A stretch of DNA of 64,000 nucleotides from contig OX344751.2 in the NCBI GenBank assembly GCA_947034885.2, positions 12,276,001 through 12,340,000 on the forward strand, read 5' to 3'. The notes under the pieces were generated by a model. That model did not search any database and was not told where the DNA came from. It saw only the letters and a program-made list of their open reading frames with translations. The stretch is from Thuidium tamariscinum (Eukaryota > Streptophyta > Bryopsida > Hypnales > Thuidiaceae). The number at the start of each line of letters is the position of its first letter. Within the stretch, counting starts at the first letter, position 1. The position numbers and the translations under genes were made by a program. Below, piece after piece: positions 44,898 through 55,338 of the stretch.

Positions 44898-47800
44898 TCA
44901 ACGTCTTCCACGTGTACGATTAAGAGCCATGCTCCTTGCAGCAGCCTCTCGCGTGGTTGCTTGATTGTCTTGAGGTGCAGGTGGAGGACCTCTACGAGTC
45001 CCTCTATAATCACTATCTCCCGGAACTTCACCATCTTCACCTATACTAGGACCCATGGATTCATCATCATGATTGGACGTTGCCCTACCGACTTCGCTTG
45101 GTGAGTTGTCAGGGCTGTCTGAGCCTTCACCTACTATAGAAGCCAATTTGCGGATTGTTCGCCCTCCTACTCCATCTCCAGCGGTATCCACACTGGGCCC
45201 CGTTGGTCCAGGGAGAAGACCTTCGCGGAGAAATGGTATACTCGCCGCTTCTTCCCTTCTTAGCCTTCTACGTGTTCTTCTACTCACTCGTTCATTGGTA
45301 GGGCCTTCTTCACGTGGCCGCGGGCGTCGATTAGTAGTGCGTGTAGGCGATGCAACGGGTTGTTCTAAGGATGGAGGTGCATTCCTTTGCTCGGTCATAT
45401 TTAGAGTTGGGAAGAAACCGGCCAATCGTGTACCGACTGATGGAGTTTCTTGGTTGGGGCGGACTCTAGAAGATGAAGGCCGTGCTGAAATTTGGACGGG
45501 TGGATCATCCAAGCTAGGCGCTTGTGGTCGCACGCCGATCGTGTCTCGAAGCAATGTGCGAAAGTCTATCTCGACACCAATGGGGGATCTGTGGCTACGA
45601 GTGTTCCGCGCCACTCGGGGATCTGTGGCAACGACCTCATCTTCGCCTTGTCTTTCTACCACAACGACATGTTCATGTCTCCGGGTACGCATTTCTTCTT
45701 CAATCGGCCCTATAACCGGCGAAGGTGGGGCTTCAACCCCTTCGTTTTGATTTCCACCACTTGACCCCGCAATCGATGTACGTGGCATCCATGACGGACT
45801 GCCATCATTTCCCCCGTTGTCATTTCCATCATTATCCGCGCCATCAAAGTCAAATACGGACTCGTCAATTAGGGGACCCCTTTCTTGCCTTTCACCCAAA
45901 GGCCGAAATGGTGGATCATCATCGCCATTGGAACTGTCGTCTGAGTCATCGTTGTTAGCGTCTGACATAACCGAACCACGATCCAAGCCATCTGATTCGG
46001 TTGTCATGGAATCTTCGGACAACATGTTCTCAGTGTACCATCGTGCTGCATCCGCCGCACCCCTTTCCCTGAGAGTCCTCGAATTGGTATAAATGTAAAC
46101 CAATTCCTCCGCGCGCTCAGATGTCAATCTGTTGCGAGACTTGCTGTGGACAAATGAATACATGCTCCAATTGCGTTCGCATGATGATGCGGAACATACT
46201 TGTGCGAGGATCCTTCTTGCAATAGGTGCAAGCGTATGAGCAGCGGCTTCGAGAAGATCCCACCATTCATGCGGCTCCAAATTCAAAGTATTCACATCGG
46301 GAAGTCCAGCGAACATGCCTCGGCGGTCTCGAAAGGATTGGTACTCAAACAAAGCGGCTGCATATCCCAACCCTCCAACTGCCAATTTGCGTAGTACTCT
46401 AAGAATGGCCTCCTTTGCCTCGTTATCGTCTATTAGTATAATTTCATCAAGGAGGAATGGATTGAGCAGGGCAGCTGCGTAGTGCAAATCAGTCTTCATC
46501 AAATCCCATCGTTCGTAAAACGCGTATTCAGCATGGTCCGCATAATTTGCCTCCAATGAAAATGGTCGATTCCTCAAAGCCAAAACATGCTTTTCTAGCT
46601 TTTTCATCACGATCCATGCTTTGCCCATGACCGGATGTTTTCCATCAAACTCTCGAAGAGCCACCAACACAGGCTCTACCATATGCACAAAGTTGAGACA
46701 CCTCCTCCAGAACTCGTCCTTTCGAACCCTACGTCGAACCTTTTCTGCCTTATTGTGTATTGCAGCATTCGAGGACCTCACATATTCGTTCCACTGCGGA
46801 TCATGGACTGTAGATTCCACGGCTTCCTTGACCTCGGCCAAACGCTCGATCATGAGGAACATGGTCGCAAAACGTGTCTCAATGGGATTCTTCAACATCA
46901 GGTTAGGAGAATGTCGTCGGAAAATGGCGAGTGGCATGTGATGCGTGCGAATGAATTTCACGATTGATTTTGCTTTCTTCACCATTTTGACCACCCAAAG
47001 TTGCTTGCCCCAATCTTCAAGTAGAAGGTCAAGTGCATGCGCGGAACAACCTTGGAAATATAGGTGAGGGAATTCGCGAGTAATTTGAGTACCAGCCAAA
47101 CGCATGTTTGGCGCATTGTCCGTACAAACTTGCACCACATTCTGTCCCCCCACTGCGTCAATGTAATCGATCATGCGATTAGCCACATAAACAGCGTCTT
47201 TGCTTTCACCTGTAGTGTCCACCGATCCCAAAAATACTTCTCCACTCGTGCACAACAACATTACATTGATCAATGGCCGATGGCTGACATTGTCCCATCC
47301 GTCAGAACATATAGTGACACCGTACTTGTGGATAGGCCCCCTTGTCTTCTCCGCTACCAGTGCAGCCACTTCCTCCTTTGTTGATGTCATGAGCTTCGTA
47401 CGTATGGCATTGTAAGGTGGAGGTTTGTAAAGAACTCTGGACTCGGAGGTTGATTTCAAGGCATCCACAAAAGCGGGGTGTCTCACCACATTGAATGGGA
47501 TATTTGCTTTGTAGAAAAACTTTGCCCACTTCTTGTCTAGTACTTGCTTCTTGGATGTGTCCATCCCTTCTTGTACGGATAATTGCCTCAGCGGTCGACT
47601 ATGGGTCGAAGAAGGGACAGGCGCCTCTGATGATCGAACTTGAGAATTTTGGCCCAAAGTATTTCCTCCCCCTCCACTAATTGAGATTGAAGCATTGGGT
47701 AATTCTTGATCACGTACCACCCTCGTTGGATTCGATGACGGTGATGTCACTTCCACATCATGTTCCTCTTCGTCTTCGGAGACCGTAGGAACATTCCCCC

Positions 47801-48005
47801 CACAATTGAAAAACATAGCCTTCACTGCTGCACTGGCCTTGTTGCACATTCTCACTCCGAGGAGGGTGTCATTTCGTCTATAACCCAAGTGGAAAAGCAA
47901 GCGATCCTTGCGGTAACTAATCTTCGTTTTGCAGAACTTACATTCCACTTTCCCATCCTCTTGTAGCCTGTACCAGGGTTCCCATTGTGTCCTCCCTCCT
48001 CCCAT
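44898..48005 (-). CDS. hAT transposase of the giant element (1,035 aa), intact
   Basis: Catalyses cut-and-paste transposition of the surrounding element. From the ATG at 48005: a BED-type finger with C22, C25, H39 and C54, then a DUF659-type hAT catalytic domain with TICSDGWDN (Asp near 235), VCTDNAPNM (Asp near 296) and CSAHALDLLLEDW near 320. The hAT C-terminal dimerisation domain follows around 575-650, with SASSCERNWS supplying the catalytic Glu. After about residue 660 comes an unusual 375-residue acidic, disordered tail ending in basic patches (RRTRRRLRREE). The frame is also open to a GTG at 48014, but ATG at 48005 is the first Met. TTTGTGCAG at 48032 looks like a splice acceptor, perhaps paired with GTAAGT at 48089. 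The frame has no lesion over 3.1 kb, so the element may be autonomous. Confidence 0.93.
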   Translation of the reverse strand: MGGGRTQWEPWYRLQEDGKVECKFCKTKISYRKDRLLFHLGYRRNDTLLGVRMCNKASAAVKAMFFNCGGNVPTVSEDEEEHDVEVTSPSSNPTRVVRDQELPNASISISGGGGNTLGQNSQVRSSEAPVPSSTHSRPLRQLSVQEGMDTSKKQVLDKKWAKFFYKANIPFNVVRHPAFVDALKSTSESRVLYKPPPYNAIRTKLMTSTKEEVAALVAEKTRGPIHKYGVTICSDGWDNVSHRPLINVMLLCTSGEVFLGSVDTTGESKDAVYVANRMIDYIDAVGGQNVVQVCTDNAPNMRLAGTQITREFPHLYFQGCSAHALDLLLEDWGKQLWVVKMVKKAKSIVKFIRTHHMPLAIFRRHSPNLMLKNPIETRFATMFLMIERLAEVKEAVESTVHDPQWNEYVRSSNAAIHNKAEKVRRRVRKDEFWRRCLNFVHMVEPVLVALREFDGKHPVMGKAWIVMKKLEKHVLALRNRPFSLEANYADHAEYAFYERWDLMKTDLHYAAALLNPFLLDEIILIDDNEAKEAILRVLRKLAVGGLGYAAALFEYQSFRDRRGMFAGLPDVNTLNLEPHEWWDLLEAAAHTLAPIARRILAQVCSASSCERNWSMYSFVHSKSRNRLTSERAEELVYIYTNSRTLRERGAADAARWYTENMLSEDSMTTESDGLDRGSVMSDANNDDSDDSSNGDDDPPFRPLGERQERGPLIDESVFDFDGADNDGNDNGGNDGSPSWMPRTSIAGSSGGNQNEGVEAPPSPVIGPIEEEMRTRRHEHVVVVERQGEDEVVATDPRVARNTRSHRSPIGVEIDFRTLLRDTIGVRPQAPSLDDPPVQISARPSSSRVRPNQETPSVGTRLAGFFPTLNMTEQRNAPPSLEQPVASPTRTTNRRPRPREEGPTNERVSRRTRRRLRREEAASIPFLREGLLPGPTGPSVDTAGDGVGGRTIRKLASIVGEGSDSPDNSPSEVGRATSNHDDESMGPSIGEDGEVPGDSDYRGTRRGPPPAPQDNQATTREAAARSMALNRTRGRR

Positions 48006-48239
48006 TGCTCCCACTAGTTCTTCACTTGAAACTGCACAAACAAAACAGGTTAGTATTCAGTTTGGATGTGATGTGGAAATAACACTTACTGCTTTCACAG
48101 CAAGTGTTCCTCCCACACACTCTTCTTGGACTTCACTCTAGTGCAATGGCTGTGTGCCAACCAGGTCATAAGAGCAGAGATCAGCAAGGAAAAGTGACCT
48201 TCAAATACACGGCTTGTGCTATGTACTGTGAAGGCCTGG

Positions 48240-48610
48240 CAGCAGTCGTCCAGTCGACGGCCTGTCCGTTGGCGCACTGTGGATAGCCGCGGACGGGACG
48301 TCGTGGCCGTCCTCGTAGACGCTCTGGCCGTCCAGCGGACGTCCCGCTGTCCAGACGACGGCCTGGCCGTCCCCGCAGCGTGGACGGACTCTGGACGCCG
48401 TGACCGTCCGCTGAACAGAAAACTGTCGAGGCGACGGCCTGGCCGTCGCGCCTAAACCCTAAAGCCGTGGACGCTCTGTCCGTCCACGCGACGGCCAGTC
48501 GTCGAGGCGGCCGACAGGCCGTCTGCGCGCTGTTGACGGACTTCATCCGCGCTGTCGACAACGCCGTCAGCATTCGGGACGGCCTCTGCCGCGTCCTGCC
48601 GCGTCACGAC
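48240..48610. repeat. GC-rich GACGG repeat block D (right subterminal)
   Basis: Dense CGACGGCCTGGCCGTC, GGACGTC and GTCGAGGCGAC motifs lie between the right end of the giant hAT (48669) and the transposase gene. It is both the right subterminal region and the upstream region of the transposase. It parallels block A at the left end, in GC content and in the GACGGCC core. Confidence 0.8.
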
Positions 48611-48774
48611 TGACGCGTCATGACATCCCGACGGGAAAAGCCCACGTCACGTCAGGATAGACAACCCTGGTGAATGGGGAAGTGATTGGAATCTTAGGTG
48701 GGGTCTTGGTGGGGGTATAGGCTGATGTACCCTACCCCTCACTTATGATGGGGAGGAAATTAGGGAAAAGATGC

Positions 48775-50299
48775 TTAGTTGGTGTGTGGAGAGAGGGAAG
48801 TGGGTGTGTGTGTTTTGGAGAATTTTGGCCGAATTTTGGCCGAATTTTGGGTTGATGTAGCTCATTGAGCATGAAGAATTGAGTAATGAAATTTTGGCAT
48901 GACATTCTTTGTGATTATAGCTTTTCAAAGAGTGTTTACAAGTTGGATTTGGAGTTGGAAAACAAAAGTTATGAGAGCTTGAAATTGTGAAGACCTAAGG
49001 ATCTCCATTGAGAGATCAGAGGCTTCAACAAGGTATAACTTTTGTAATACTTGTTTATTTGACTTGAGATTTAAAGGGATTGTATATCATTGTAGTAGCT
49101 TTTCAAAAAGTTATCACTCATCTGGTTTGGAGTTTGGAAGAGAAAGTTATGAGGAGTTGAAGGTCTGGAGGAAAATTAGAGTTTGGAAGGAGAAAGGTTG
49201 TGACTTGAAACAACCACAACTTTGGGTGTGTTTTTCATATGTCTTTGAAAATTCTTGTGGAGTTAGTTTGTAGAATTAGTTTGTAGAATTTCCTATCCAT
49301 AATGAGTTCATTCACTTCATTTGAACTCTTATTGAAGAAATTATAGAGTGTAGAAGATAGGAAGGAGTGTTACCTTTATAGTTTAAAAATCCGAGACTTT
49401 GTTCCTTGATATCTTTTGGACAGAGTCTTAGTTTCTCATGAAACTTTCTAAGATTGTGGATATTAGTTTGAGGAATCTAAATTGCTATTACACTTGCAAT
49501 TTGGATTTGTAGTTCAAAAGTTATAGAAAAATATAGAGGCAGTAGTTGGGTGCCAAGGGATTTGAGGAACCTCTACTTTGCACTCTAATAACTTTTGGAC
49601 AGTAGTTTAGATAGAGTTGAGATTTAAAGGGTGTTTTTCTTGTAAAGTTATCTTTTCAAAATGCTATTACGCTAAGTATTTGGAGACTTAAGCCATCTGT
49701 AGCATTAAAAAGAAGGTCGCAGCTAGTAAGAGGAGAAGTTTTCTAGTGTTCTTTGGGGTTCTTTGGGTTCTTTTGAAGACTTGAAGATTTGAAGGCCGTA
49801 CATGACGAGGACCTAGCCTTGTGTTGTGGCTTGTGGCTCGTTTTCATTTCTGTTATTCTCAGCCGGTTTTGGAGGCTAGTTGAAAATTCAATTTCTGCAT
49901 TGTAAAACTGTTGCGAGCCGTAGTTATCCAGTAAGCGCTTCATTTTGTGTTTGTGGCGACGAAGTGGAGTTAGTGGCCCACATGGTCGATCTTTTATGTT
50001 GTTCCTATTGATGAAAGGCGCTTCCTGGTCATCGTGGGTTTGAAGTTTAGAGGCCCATCATCCGGACGGTCACTCGTGTTGGCCGTCTCGTTTTACACGT
50101 TTGAAGCCTTGTTTCTTATTACACACCTTCACCCTTGGCCCTATAGAGCCAGCCGCAGGATAGACCAACGAAAGAACAAGTGAAGATTCAAGTGAAGATC
50201 AAGAGAAGATTCGAGTTTTGAAGATTTACCCAACTTCACTCATCAACGTGCAGTCAGACACCCTGTGTGTTCTTTAAACGCACTCCTCTCTACCCGACA
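48775..50299 (+). repeat. Left arm of a large inverted repeat (about 1.5 kb)
   Basis: The reverse complement of this stretch matches 50587-52475 almost base for base in the inner part (49560-50299) and with more differences outward. No coding frame is shared. The inner edge reads CTCTCTACCCGACA, so read outward the repeat starts TGTCGG. A TG start would suit an LTR, but no retrotransposon proteins are present. Confidence 0.9.
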
Positions 50300-50586
50300 G
50301 CATTGTGCCCATTTTTCCCGTCGAACATTATATCATGAGTTTGCAGAAAAGCCATCTTCGAAATAGTCTTCCAAACAAGTATCATATTTGACAAAAACCC
50401 AGGTCAACCTAATTTTACCGCAAATTTCTAAACTAATACAGATCAAGACACCTCAGACTTCATTAAGGCTAAGGTTAACAGAATCTAGCTAATTAAAAGT
50501 GAATTCAAATGAGAGGAGGTACCAGCACCTAGGCTGAAGAAAAGCTATGTACACACAAGTCACCAATTGAAGAAGCCAGAGCACAT
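50300..50586. other. Spacer of the large inverted repeat (287 bp)
   Basis: Single-copy AT-rich sequence between the two arms, with no gene or obvious motif. In a transcript of the locus it would form the loop of a very long hairpin. Confidence 0.6.
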
Positions 50587-52475
50587 TGTCGGATAGAGAG
50601 GAGTGCGCTTAAAGAACACACAGGGTGTCTGACTGCACGTTGATGAGTGAAGTTGGGTAAGTCTTCAAAACTCGAATCTTCACTTGAATCTTCACTTGAA
50701 TCTTCACTTGTTCTTTCGTTGGTCTATCCTGCGGCTGGCTCTATAGGGCCAAGGGTGAAGGTGTGTAATAAGAAACAAGGCTTCAAACGTGTAAAACGAG
50801 ACGGCCAATACGAGTGACCGTCCGGATGATGGGCCTCTAAACTTCAAACCCACGATGACCAGGAAGCGCCTTTCATCAATAGGAACAACATAAAAGATCG
50901 ACCATGTGGGCCATTAACTCCACTTCGTCGCCACAAACACAAAATGAAGCGCTTACTGGATAACTACAGCTCGCAACAGTTTTACAATGCAGAAATTGAA
51001 TTTTCAACTAGCCTCCAAAACCGGCCAGGGTTGTTCTGCCGGACATTGCGACATCGCGACAGACAGACGTCACGCAACGTCTAGTAGAGCCCTCATGACG
51101 TCTCATTGACTAAAAATCAAGTTGACTTAAAAATAAATCATTAGAAATTTAAAATTTTGACATATATAAGTTGGATTTCAATTAAGTGTTTCAATTTTAT
51201 GAATACATATTACATTCTTCATTTAGGTTCATAATAATAGTAAGATTTTCATTTTTTTGAGCTGCTGAAAATGGACTTTTGCGACGAGGTGGGACGCCCT
51301 TCGTAACAAGTTGTCACCGTGACACGCGACGTTGGATGTCGTACACGACACCCAAACCCAAAAATATGTTCGACAAGACAACCCTGAAACCGGCTGGGAA
51401 TAACAGAAATGAAAACGAGCCACAAGCCACAACACAAGGCTAGGTCCTCGTCATGTACGGCCTTCAAATCTTCAAGTCTTCAAAAGAACCCAAAGAACCC
51501 CAAAGAACACTAGAAAACTTCTCCTCTTACTAGCTGCGACCTTCTTTTTAATGCTACAGATGGCTTAAGTCTCCAAATACTTAGCGTAATAGCATTTTGA
51601 AAAGATAACTTTACAAGAAAAACACCCTTTAAATCTCAACTCTATCTAAACTACTGTCCAAAAGTTATTAGAGTGCAAAGTAGAGGTTCCTCAAATCCCT
51701 TGGCACCCAACTACTGCCTCTATATTTTTCTATAACTTTTGAACTACAAATCCAAATTGCAAGTGTAATAGCAATTTAGATTCCTCAAACTAATATCCAC
51801 AATCTTAGAAAGTTTCATGAGAAACTAAGACTCTGTCCAAAAGATATCAAGGAACAAAGTCTCGGATTTTTAAACTATAAAGGTAACACTCCTTCCTATC
51901 TTCTACACTCTATAATTTCTTCAATAAGAGTTCAAATGAAGTGAATGAACTCATTATGGATAGGAAATTCTACAAACTAACTCCACAAGAATTTTCAAAG
52001 ACATATGAAAAACACACCCAAAGTTGTGGTTGTTTCAAGTCACAACCTTTCTCCTTCCAAACTCTAATTTTCCTCCAGACCTTCAACTCCTCATAATTTT
52101 CTCTTCCAAACTCCAAACTAGATGAATGATGACTTTTGGAAAGCTACTACAATGATATATAATCCCTCCAAATCTCAAGACAAGATGAAAAATATTCCAA
52201 AAGTTATGGCTCAAAGTCTAAGCCTTTGCTCTTCTCAATGGAAGGCTTTAGGTCCTCTCAACTTCCAAACTCTATATCTTTTGATTCACAAGTTCAAATT
52301 CAACTTGCAAGCACAATTTGAAAAAATCTAATCACAAGGAATCAGATGCCAAAGTTTCAATTCCAAAGTTTCAATTCCAAAGATGCAATGCTCAATGAGC
52401 TACATCAACCCAAAATTTGGCTTCAAAACCCCATTAACACTCACACACAATACTCCGTCTCCACACACACTAACC
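50587..52475 (-). repeat. Right arm of the large inverted repeat, interrupted by a hAT MITE
   Basis: It begins TGTCGGATAGAGAGGAGTGC and runs antiparallel to the left arm to about 52475. Without the 361 bp insertion and its 8 bp duplication, this arm is about 1,520 bp, matching the left arm. Near 50680-50710 it has three tandem CTTGAATCTTCA units where the left arm has a diverged version. Confidence 0.9.
51026..51386. mobile_element. Non-autonomous hAT (MITE-like), 361 bp
   Basis: The left end CAGGGTTGTTCTGCCGGACA and the reverse of the right end CAGGGTTGTCTTGTCGAACA agree at all but a few positions. The element is flanked by the perfect 8 bp duplication AAACCGGC (51018-51025 and 51387-51394). 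The matching site in the left arm (49862-49869) has a single AAACCGGC on the opposite strand and no insert, which is direct proof of the insertion. The termini match the right end of the giant hAT for the first nine bases, so that transposase is a candidate mobiliser. Confidence 0.95.
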
Positions 52476-53110
52476 AAAAAAACTCCTCAAGAAAAACTCT
52501 CTGAACCCCCCTAAGAGGAGGAAGAAGATCACTCACCAATCCTATTAGACCCTAAGTTAAGTGGGAGATACCCAAATGGATCTCCAAACAACTATTGGCC
52601 AAAGGAAAAGAACAAGAACATAAGTTCAAGTTTACTCTCCAAAGCCAATTAAACTCAAAGATCAAACTAAAAAATAAACTAATTCTAACTCATAATCTTA
52701 TCTTTTAAACATATAGATAAAATATAAGATTAAAATTAGATATTAAACTTCAACTGAACTAAATGGAGGTAAAAACTAAAGTCAAAGAAGAATCCTAAGA
52801 CTCTAAATCTCATGACTTCATAAAAACCCTCCAGTTCAACATTTTAGTGTTGAACTTCAAACCTAAATATAGATTCTAAAACTTGAATTCTAAAATCTAA
52901 TTTGAATACAAAATACGTATACATTTTAAATAGTGTATACATTTACTTCATGACAGCACAATTCCGCAGGCGCTCTATGGTAGTAGAGCACGCGATGAGC
53001 GGATTTGAATCCTCTGCGCCCCTATAGAATCTACTGCCCAATCCATGAGGTGTATGCTTGCGATCAGCAATCATTTTAGTTCTTGATTCAATTAGAATTA
53101 AGACTCTAAT
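52476..53110. other. AT-rich non-coding region before the LINE
   Basis: No gene. At about 52964-53020 a short tRNA-like stretch (GCTCTA...TAGAGC stem and GATTTGAATCC resembling a B box) lacks an anticodon arm and is not called. A run of eight or nine G near 53116 may mark the 5' edge of the LINE. Confidence 0.4.
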
Positions 53111-53187
53111 AAGGGGGGGGGATTATCTCAGGAATTAGGTCAAATTTAGGGTTTCGAGAAGACAACGCTCGAGACAAGAGAAGCCCA

Positions 53188-55159
53188 ATGGAGCGACAAT
53201 CGTATGTCGATACGCTCAAGGAGAAATTGGAGCATGCACCAACTACAGAAGGAGTGGAAGGAAAAGAGGATGTGATCGAGCCTAAGCTAGTGGCAACTGT
53301 CATGAAGCTGGGCCGCAACGCAGAGTTTCATCCGACCATAGCCAAGCTCGAGGAGAAGTTGCCGGAGGGATATGAGAGGAGCTTGACTAGATTTTTCATC
53401 TGTACAACGCCCCTTGAGGTAAAGGTTAACTAGAAAATAGTTAGGAAGGACACCGAAAGGTTGCAGAAGCAGGTGGTGGTAGTTTATTTTGTAGGAGGTA
53501 GGCAAACGCCGGCAGTCCTGCAACAATGGATTAGAGCTGTGTAGGAGCAACTAGGAGAATAGGTCGGACTGGGGAGAGACTTGGGAAAAGTTTTTTTTCA
53601 AGTTCTCTCTCGTCACGAAAGAATTACGCAATGCTTGCTTACTCTCACCCCCATTGCTCGAGATGGGGAACCTGCATTTTTCAGACTTGGGCGTTAGGGT
53701 TCAACGCCAGCAACCCCACAAGGCTGAAGATCCCAACATGGGTAACGCTGAAGGGAATTCCAGAGGAGTTCTTTGGGGTAGCAAGGGAGATTGCAGGAGA
53801 ACTAGGGGAAGTCTTAGGAGGGGATAAACGAAATGAGATCTTTTCAGATCAAAAATTTTGTGTGGCTCTTCAGGCCGGAGTGGGGTGGAAGACCCAACTC
53901 ACAGTCACAAATGAAAGCATTGAAGACAAGATCGAAATAAAGGTGGACTACTGCAACTTGCCAATCCGCTGCAGGCTGTGCCATGCCACGGATCACCTCA
54001 TTCGGAGCTACCCAAGGATGAAACGGACCTCGACAGGAAAAGACTTGGAGGGGAACACAAACGAAGCTCAAGTAGGTTCAAAGGATGGAGCCAAAGGAGG
54101 AAAGGAAAGAACTGCTGAAGGAACATTCGACGCCCTTCTTCCCCCCCCGCCTTGCAAGCAGGGCAAATTCCAGCTCGAGTATCCAAACCAGAAAGCTCCG
54201 CAGGAAACAAGACCAACAACGAAGGAGCCCCCCTCTAAGGTGGTGACAGTGCAACGAGTGACCCCAGGAGCAAGAAAGGCTGGAAGTTGGTCAGCAGAGT
54301 AAAGAATGCATCCAGTATGGAGGCGTCCACCATCCCTCAACAACGGAAATCCACCTCTGCCCCAATTAGACGCAACAAAGGGAATGCCATGAGGGAGAGG
54401 ACATCAACCACAAGCCAAGCCACCATCTCAGCTATACCAGGCCAGGCAAGCACCGGAAGGCCTAGGGCCACACCCGAATGTCAGCCACCAAACCAGAAGC
54501 GTACCAGCGCGTAGCCAGACGTCAATTACTGGCTCAACTCTTCTGTAAGCGCGTATACTATTCACGGGAGCGGCTCTCAAATCTCCACCACCCTCCCAAT
54601 TACAAGCCAAGGAATGGTATTCAGTCAATTCAAGAACACTCCAACCCTACCCTCCAACCAAAAAGGCCTACCCCTAGTCCCACCAGTCGTCCGCCCTATG
54701 TTCCCAACGTAGGGGCAGATTAGCTCACATACGCAAAGGACGAGCAATGCCCAAGGTGGCAACCTCTCTACCCCATTGCCAGCTCAAGTGATGACTCTGC
54801 AACTTGCTCCAGAGGCTATGGCAGGGCCTAATCTGATGCCCCCCCCCCCAGGGCTGCCAGGAATCAGGACAAGGCAACCAACTCCCACATGTGAGCAGGA
54901 GGGCACCAGATCGCTGGACCTCAACAACGTGGCGACCAGGTCTTCCTCTCTGGTGCCCACAGCGAGCGAGGGAGATGCGTCCGAAGCCTACCTGCCACTC
55001 ACCCCAGTGGAAGGGACGGACAATGACCAGGTTATGGGAGACCCACCCTCTCCCCGCACTTCGATTGGCCCCAGTGACCCCAGATATCGAGAAAATCTCC
55101 ATAGAGCATTCCTGGAATTCCTACGGAATGCCCAAAACGAGACCGGCGCGCCTTCCTAG
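53188..55159 (+). pseudogene. LINE ORF1 remnant (RNA-binding protein with damaged zinc knuckle)
   Basis: ORF1 proteins bind LINE RNA and accompany it to the target. Pieces lie in successive frames: 53188-53433 (coiled, charged N-terminal part), 53631-54302 (core), and 54776-55159 (Pro/Ser-rich tail). The core has NASNPTRLKIPTWVTLKGIP and DYCNLPIRC, typical of the plant DUF4283/zf-CCHC_4 type. The zinc knuckle reads CRLCHATDHLIRSY: the spacing C-x2-C-x4-H-x4 is right but the fourth ligand is Tyr instead of Cys. Stop codons and at least two frame changes break it, so it is dead. Confidence 0.75.
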
Positions 55160-55338
55160 TCAAAGGAGCTAATGCCAAGGTAGTAGGCGAGAAGGGAAGA
55201 AGGGAACGAATCAATGAGAAGGAAACGAACCATGATACTAAACGCCAGCAAAGATACGCCAAGAAGAGGAAATGTAGGGTACCTTCCACCGAACATGGAG
55301 CTATTTCCAGAGCCCCACCAAAACCCCCATCCCCCACA

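Larger units (their letters stand above)
31957..48669. mobile_element. Giant hAT transposon, 16,713 bp, carrying RING-protein and kinase-like genes
   Basis: The left end CAGGGTTGCTTCCATC and the reverse of the right end CAGGGTTGTCTATCC share a perfect 8 bp terminus with weaker similarity beyond. The flanks are the perfect 8 bp duplication GTGAATGG (31949-31956 and 48670-48677). Both features are diagnostic of hAT elements. Contents from left: GC-rich GACGG repeats, an AT-rich minisatellite, a RING-H2 gene (minus), more GACGG repeats, non-coding DNA with an inverted minisatellite and a telomere-type array, GACGG repeats, a kinase-like gene (plus), a nested TTAA element, the hAT transposase (minus), and GACGG repeats. 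Typical plant hATs are a few kb with one gene, so size and cargo are exceptional. The intact target duplication and intact transposase suggest recent movement. Confidence 0.93.

Noticed and set aside
48095..48277. 60-codon minus-strand frame upstream of the transposase as a coding first exon
   Set aside because: It ends in a stop before the possible donor site, and the frame needed to join the transposase has a stop and no Met, so a non-coding leader exon is more likely.
50587..52475. LTR retrotransposon with inverted LTRs
   Set aside because: The unit starts TG, but no CA end, primer site or Gag/Pol frame was found, so only an inverted repeat is called.
52961..53020. Possible tRNA gene
   Set aside because: A D-arm-like stem and a B-box-like string are present, but they are too close together and no anticodon arm fits.
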